Part shown: positions 5,119 to 7,123 of the stretch, in pieces | Numbering within the stretch: position 1 is the first letter of the stretch | Layout: each line of letters opens with the position of its first letter | NCBI GenBank assembly: GCA_001830475.1 | Contig: MIAC01000026.1 | Span: forward strand, 1 to 7,123 | Source: Rhodospirillales bacterium RIFCSPLOWO2_12_FULL_67_15 | GTDB lineage: Bacteria; Pseudomonadota; Alphaproteobacteria; Rhodospirillales; 2-12-FULL-67-15 | Reading direction: 5' to 3' | DNA length: 7,123 bases | The notes under the pieces: generated by a model | What the model saw: only the letters and a program-made list of their open reading frames with translations | What the model was told of the DNA's origin: nothing | The model's database searches: none | Program-made: the position numbers and the translations under genes

Positions 5119-5580
5119 TCAACGCGTTGGCTTGCGCCGTTCGGCCGCCAAAGCTTCCCGGACCTGGTCGTTGTTGAGGCGCTCGACTTGTCCGCCGCCC
5201 GGGCTGCAACGATATCTCAGGTTCGGGTCCACCGTGCTCGGACAACAAAGATAGTTGGCGGAGATCGGGGTCGCCGCCGGACAGACCGAAATATCCTGCC
5301 CGATCATCTGCGGCGTCTTGCCGTATTTCGCGCACTCCTCCTCCGCCACGCGAACCACCGCATCGGATGGCGCGGCGGTGGCGGTATAGCAGACCTGAAC
5401 CAGCCCGGGCACGCTCGCGGACCGGGCGAAGGTTTTGCGGTCGAACTCGGAAGGCCTGAAGACATAAGGTTCCGGGCGGGCGCACCCGGAGACGATAAAA
5501 ACGAACGCCCACGCCGCGCCGATCAGCAGGATGCCCGGCGGCGGCCGTGTTCGATGTCCACGCAAGCCCAGGCGGCCCAT
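5119..5580 (-). CDS. Cysteine-rich lipoprotein of unknown function
   Basis: A 153-aa predicted lipoprotein. A basic N-terminus (2-15) precedes a hydrophobic segment (17-31) ending in I-V-S-G-C, with Cys33 as the lipidation site. Six further cysteines (64, 83, 100, 112, 113, 125) suggest disulfides in the periplasm. I recognise no catalytic motif. Blocks likely to be conserved are V-Q-V-C-Y at 61-65, A-E-E-E-C-A-K-Y at 79-86 and N-Y-L-C-C-P at 109-114. The C-terminal 25 residues are polar and charged. The ATG at 5580 has no ribosome binding site, but a TAAGAT -10 lies six bases before it, so a leaderless message is possible. It is 84 bp downstream of the KdsC-family gene and 61 bp upstream of the glycine-zipper lipoprotein gene. 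Confidence 0.82.
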   Translation of the reverse strand: MGRLGLRGHRTRPPPGILLIGAAWAFVFIVSGCARPEPYVFRPSEFDRKTFARSASVPGLVQVCYTATAAPSDAVVRVAEEECAKYGKTPQMIGQDISVCPAATPISANYLCCPSTVDPNLRYRCSPGGGQVERLNNDQVREALAAERRKPTR

Positions 5581-5616
5581 CGGAAAATCTTACACCCGCC
5601 CGGAACCCGCGAACAA
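5580..5616 (-). promoter_or_regulatory. Candidate leaderless promoter of the cysteine-rich lipoprotein gene
   Basis: On the minus strand, TTGTTC (5616-5611) and TAAGAT (5592-5587) are 18 bp apart. The six bases TTTCCG separate the -10 from the ATG, so the expected transcript start is the A of the start codon at 5580. No Shine-Dalgarno sequence is present. Confidence 0.42.
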
Positions 5617-5664
5617 TCGCGCGAAAGCATGAAATCCCAAGGACTTCCAGATCCCCCGGCGGCA

Positions 5665-6243
5665 TTAACCGTCATCGCCGTCCCGCCCCGGCCGATGATT
5701 CGGTCTCGGGCCCCGGTTCCCGCCCGCCGCCAAGAGGTCGCAAACCTCCCGGACCGCGCCTTCGCCGCCGGACCGGCGCGTGACGTAATGGGCGGAGGCG
5801 CGCGCTTCCGGCACCGCGTTGGGAACCGCAAGCGGCAATCCCACCGCCTTCAGCAGCGGCAAGTCGTTGAGATCGTCGCCGACATGGGCGACGGCGGCGA
5901 GAGGCACGCCGAGTTTCCGGCAAAGCTTCTCGACCTCGGCGTGTTTATCCGCCACCCCCGACAGCACGTGACGCACGCCCAGCGTTCGCGCCCGATGATG
6001 AATGGACTGGGTCGTTCCCGCCGATACGAAGGCGACCTCGACACCGAGGGCGAGCACCCGCTTGATCCCGACGCCGTCTTGGACATTGAACTTCCGGGCG
6101 ACGGTTCCGTTGTCGCCGTAATAGAGCCCCCCGTCGGTCAGGACCCCATCCACATCCAACGAGAGAAACCGTATGCTCCTGAGCCGCCGCTTCAGCGCCG
6201 CCGCGGTCAATTTTCGCCCTGTGCGCACCGACGTTCTTGTCAT
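5665..6243 (-). CDS. KdsC-family HAD phosphatase (3-deoxy-D-manno-octulosonate 8-phosphate phosphatase-like)
   Basis: A 192-aa cytoplasmic phosphatase of the HAD superfamily, cap-less KdsC group, which removes phosphate from KDO-8-phosphate in lipopolysaccharide core synthesis. Motif I is L-D-V-D-G-V-L-T-D-G at 29-38 (Asp30 nucleophile, Asp32 acid/base). Motif II Ser is S74, motif III Lys is K100 in A-D-K, and motif IV is G-D-D-L-N-D-L at 122-128. The N-F-N/K-F-N-V-Q-D-G-V-G-I-K region (51-61) and the tail G-G-E-G-A-V-R-E-V-C also fit. The usual S-G-R after motif II reads S-A-G-T-T, so substrate preference may differ. The ATG at 6243 has a GGAGAGGG site; the earlier ATG at 6357 lies in the divergent intergenic region and is rejected. 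No kdsA, kdsD or lpt genes are visible. Confidence 0.82.
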   Translation of the reverse strand: MTRTSVRTGRKLTAAALKRRLRSIRFLSLDVDGVLTDGGLYYGDNGTVARKFNVQDGVGIKRVLALGVEVAFVSAGTTQSIHHRARTLGVRHVLSGVADKHAEVEKLCRKLGVPLAAVAHVGDDLNDLPLLKAVGLPLAVPNAVPEARASAHYVTRRSGGEGAVREVCDLLAAGGNRGPRPNHRPGRDGDDG

Positions 6244-6256
6244 GCCCGATGTCCCT

Positions 6257-6317
6257 CTCCGCCCGGCGGAGACCGCGATCGCCGAAATCATTTGTAGTCC
6301 GCGGGCGGCGCGCGGAC
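6257..6317. repeat. Two hairpin-forming palindromes in the divergent intergenic region
   Basis: The 146-bp gap between the KdsC-family gene and the thioesterase gene holds two inverted repeats. CTCCGCC-C-GGCGGAG (6257-6271) covers the GGAG part of the phosphatase ribosome site on the minus strand. GTCCGCG/CGCGGAC (6297-6317) has 7-bp arms and a 7-nt loop. Neither is followed by a T-run. They could be operators or leader structures for the phosphatase transcript. Confidence 0.45.
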
Positions 6318-6342
6318 AACAGCGCCTTGCGCGAATGGCAAC

Positions 6343-6370
6343 CAAATACTTTAACATGAACCGTCGTCAA
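6343..6370 (-). promoter_or_regulatory. Candidate promoter of the KdsC-family gene
   Basis: On the minus strand, TTGACG (6370-6365) and TATTTG (6348-6343) are 16 bp apart, giving a leader of about 93 nt that would include both palindromes of this gap. On the opposite strand a weak TTGCGC (6327-6332), 17 bp, TTTAAC pair could serve the thioesterase gene. Both are motif readings. Confidence 0.33.
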
Positions 6371-6389
6371 TAACCGAAAGGAACCTTCC

Positions 6390-6815
6390 ATGCCGCCCGA
6401 ACTTGTCCCCGGCGTTTCCCATACCCGCCGCATTATCGTCGAGCGCGACCGAACCATCGGATTCATGGGCGAAGAGTTCAGGGTCTACGCCACGCCTTCG
6501 ATGATCGACGACGTGGAACACGCCTGCCGGGATTTCCTGGTGAAATTCCTGACTGGGGAACAGGATTCCGTCGGGGCGCGGGTGGAAATCGATCACTTGG
6601 CTCCAACCCTGGTCGGGATGTGGGCCGAAATTCGCGTCGAAATCGCCGCCGTCGAAAAACGCCGGGTGTCTTTTTCCTTTCAGGTCCACGATGCGGTCGA
6701 GGTCGTCGGCCGGGGAATCCATGTCCGTTTTATCGTCGACAAGCCCAAGACCGCCGAACGGCTCGCCGCGAAAAAGATCAAAGCCAGCTCGGTTCCCGGG
6801 GCCTTCCCCAATTGA
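6390..6815 (+). CDS. FlK-like hotdog-fold acyl-CoA thioesterase
   Basis: A 141-aa single hotdog domain related to the fluoroacetyl-CoA thioesterase FlK of Streptomyces and to a large group of uncharacterised bacterial homologues. The signature F-M-G-E at 25-28, A-T-P-S-M at 34-38, S-V-G at 60-62 and D-H-L-A-P-T at 68-73 is intact. Thr35, Glu43 and His69 reproduce the spacing of the FlK triad T42, E50 and H76. The late G-x-H-x-R-F-x-V block lies at 108-115. Fluoroacetate use is not implied; the native substrate is probably another small acyl-CoA. The ATG at 6390 is preceded by AAAGGA. It runs divergently from the KdsC-family gene and stops 25 bp before the nitrile-hydratase-like gene. Confidence 0.88.
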   Translation: MPPELVPGVSHTRRIIVERDRTIGFMGEEFRVYATPSMIDDVEHACRDFLVKFLTGEQDSVGARVEIDHLAPTLVGMWAEIRVEIAAVEKRRVSFSFQVHDAVEVVGRGIHVRFIVDKPKTAERLAAKKIKASSVPGAFPN

Positions 6816-6828
6816 AGTCCGCCGGGTA

Positions 6829-6841
6829 TATACTCGTTCCA
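6829..6841 (+). promoter_or_regulatory. Candidate -10 for a leaderless nitrile-hydratase-like transcript
   Basis: TATACT at 6829-6834 is followed by six bases and then the ATG at 6841, which places the expected transcript start on the start codon. No Shine-Dalgarno sequence exists in the 25-bp gap, and no convincing -35 is present. Read-through from the thioesterase gene is the alternative. Confidence 0.33.
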
Positions 6842-7123
6842 TGCGCCGTCATCACGATATGGGGGGGCTTCCGGCAGGCCCGGTGGAAACCGCCCCGCAT
6901 AACGTCGCTGCATGGGAAAAAAGGGTGGACGCGATCATGCGCCTGCTCATCGATTCCAAGCGGCGGGTGATGACCGTGGACCAGTTGCGCCGGGGCATCG
7001 AGGACTTGGGCCCCGGCGCCTACGACCGGCTCGATTATTACCAGCGCTGGATCGCGTCCATCGCCAACATCCTGATCGAGCGCGGCGTGATCGGCGTGGA
7101 CGAACTCGGCCGGCGCATGGCCG
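6841..7123 (+). CDS. Nitrile hydratase beta subunit-like protein, N-terminal part (runs off the window)
   Basis: An open frame of 94 codons from ATG 6841 to the window end. The first residues M-R-R-H-H-D-M-G-G with G-P-V at 13-15 match the N-terminus of nitrile hydratase beta subunits, where H-D-x-G-G opens the chain. A helical region follows: A-A-W-E-K-R-V at 23-29, then Y-D-R-L-D-Y-Y-Q-R-W at 61-70 and L-I-E-R-G-V-I at 78-84, corresponding to the family's YYE-W...L-E-x-G-[LV] segment. Beta subunits pair with a metal-binding alpha subunit (C-x-x-C-S-C) to hydrate nitriles to amides; thiocyanate hydrolase subunits are related. The C-terminal barrel and any alpha subunit lie outside the window. 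A run of seven G at 6861-6867 near the start could be a sequencing or slippage hotspot. Confidence 0.75.
   Translation, partial: MRRHHDMGGLPAGPVETAPHNVAAWEKRVDAIMRLLIDSKRRVMTVDQLRRGIEDLGPGAYDRLDYYQRWIASIANILIERGVIGVDELGRRMA

Noticed and set aside
4852..6297. 481-codon open frame on the plus strand
   Set aside because: It runs across three well-supported minus-strand genes and their gaps, with no ribosome site and arginine/proline-rich low-complexity content.
6244..6357. Upstream start (6357) for the KdsC-family gene
   Set aside because: The extension has no family similarity and covers the likely promoter and palindromes, and the ATG at 6243 has a good ribosome site.
6861..6867. Seven-G run as a phase-variation switch
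   Set aside because: Seven bases is short for contingency tracts, and the reading frame is open and family-like on both sides.

Overview
The window looks like ordinary chromosome from a high-GC alphaproteobacterium, most likely Rhodospirillales-like. The evidence is a short FliN, an NDUFS4-type complex I accessory protein (a mitochondrial/alphaproteobacterial trait), a KdsC-family phosphatase, a 17-kDa-antigen-type lipoprotein and a possible CtrA box. I see no transposase, integrase, phage gene, CRISPR array or rRNA. The taxonomic call is inference from gene content.

Layout. At the left edge, fliN runs rightward (83-361) and converges on a small DUF2061 membrane protein (413-658, minus). Then comes a compact minus-strand cluster: tRNA-Pro(UGG), an NDUFS4-like gene and tRNA-Arg(UCU), with gaps of only 38 and 26 nt and no terminator between them. 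Further along on the minus strand, a Panacea/DUF4065 protein is followed one base later by a secreted DUF192 protein. Upstream of these, behind a strong intrinsic terminator, lie two small genes that look flagellum-related: a 110-aa rod-like protein reduced to its terminal helices, and a 146-aa unknown that shares its C-terminal Y-[EQ]-A-N-A-[KR]-I motif. The next minus-strand block is an envelope set: KdsC-family phosphatase, cysteine-rich lipoprotein, glycine-zipper lipoprotein and membrane-anchored alpha/beta hydrolase; the last two overlap by 4 bp. Diverging from the phosphatase, a FlK-type hotdog thioesterase runs rightward, followed by the N-terminus of a nitrile hydratase beta-like protein cut off by the window end.

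How the parts fit. FliN, the rod-like protein and its neighbour point to motility. The phosphatase, two lipoproteins and hydrolase point to outer-membrane biogenesis. The tRNA cluster and NDUFS4-like gene are housekeeping.

The least explained signals are regulatory: two competing hairpins around the ribosome binding site of the rod-like gene, with a CRP-type palindrome just upstream; a CtrA-like box plus promoter upstream of the 146-aa gene; two genes whose -10 boxes sit exactly where a leaderless transcript would need them; and an exact 18-bp tandem duplication upstream of a lipoprotein gene. I found no convincing new multi-gene system. No gap between genes exceeds about 250 bp.
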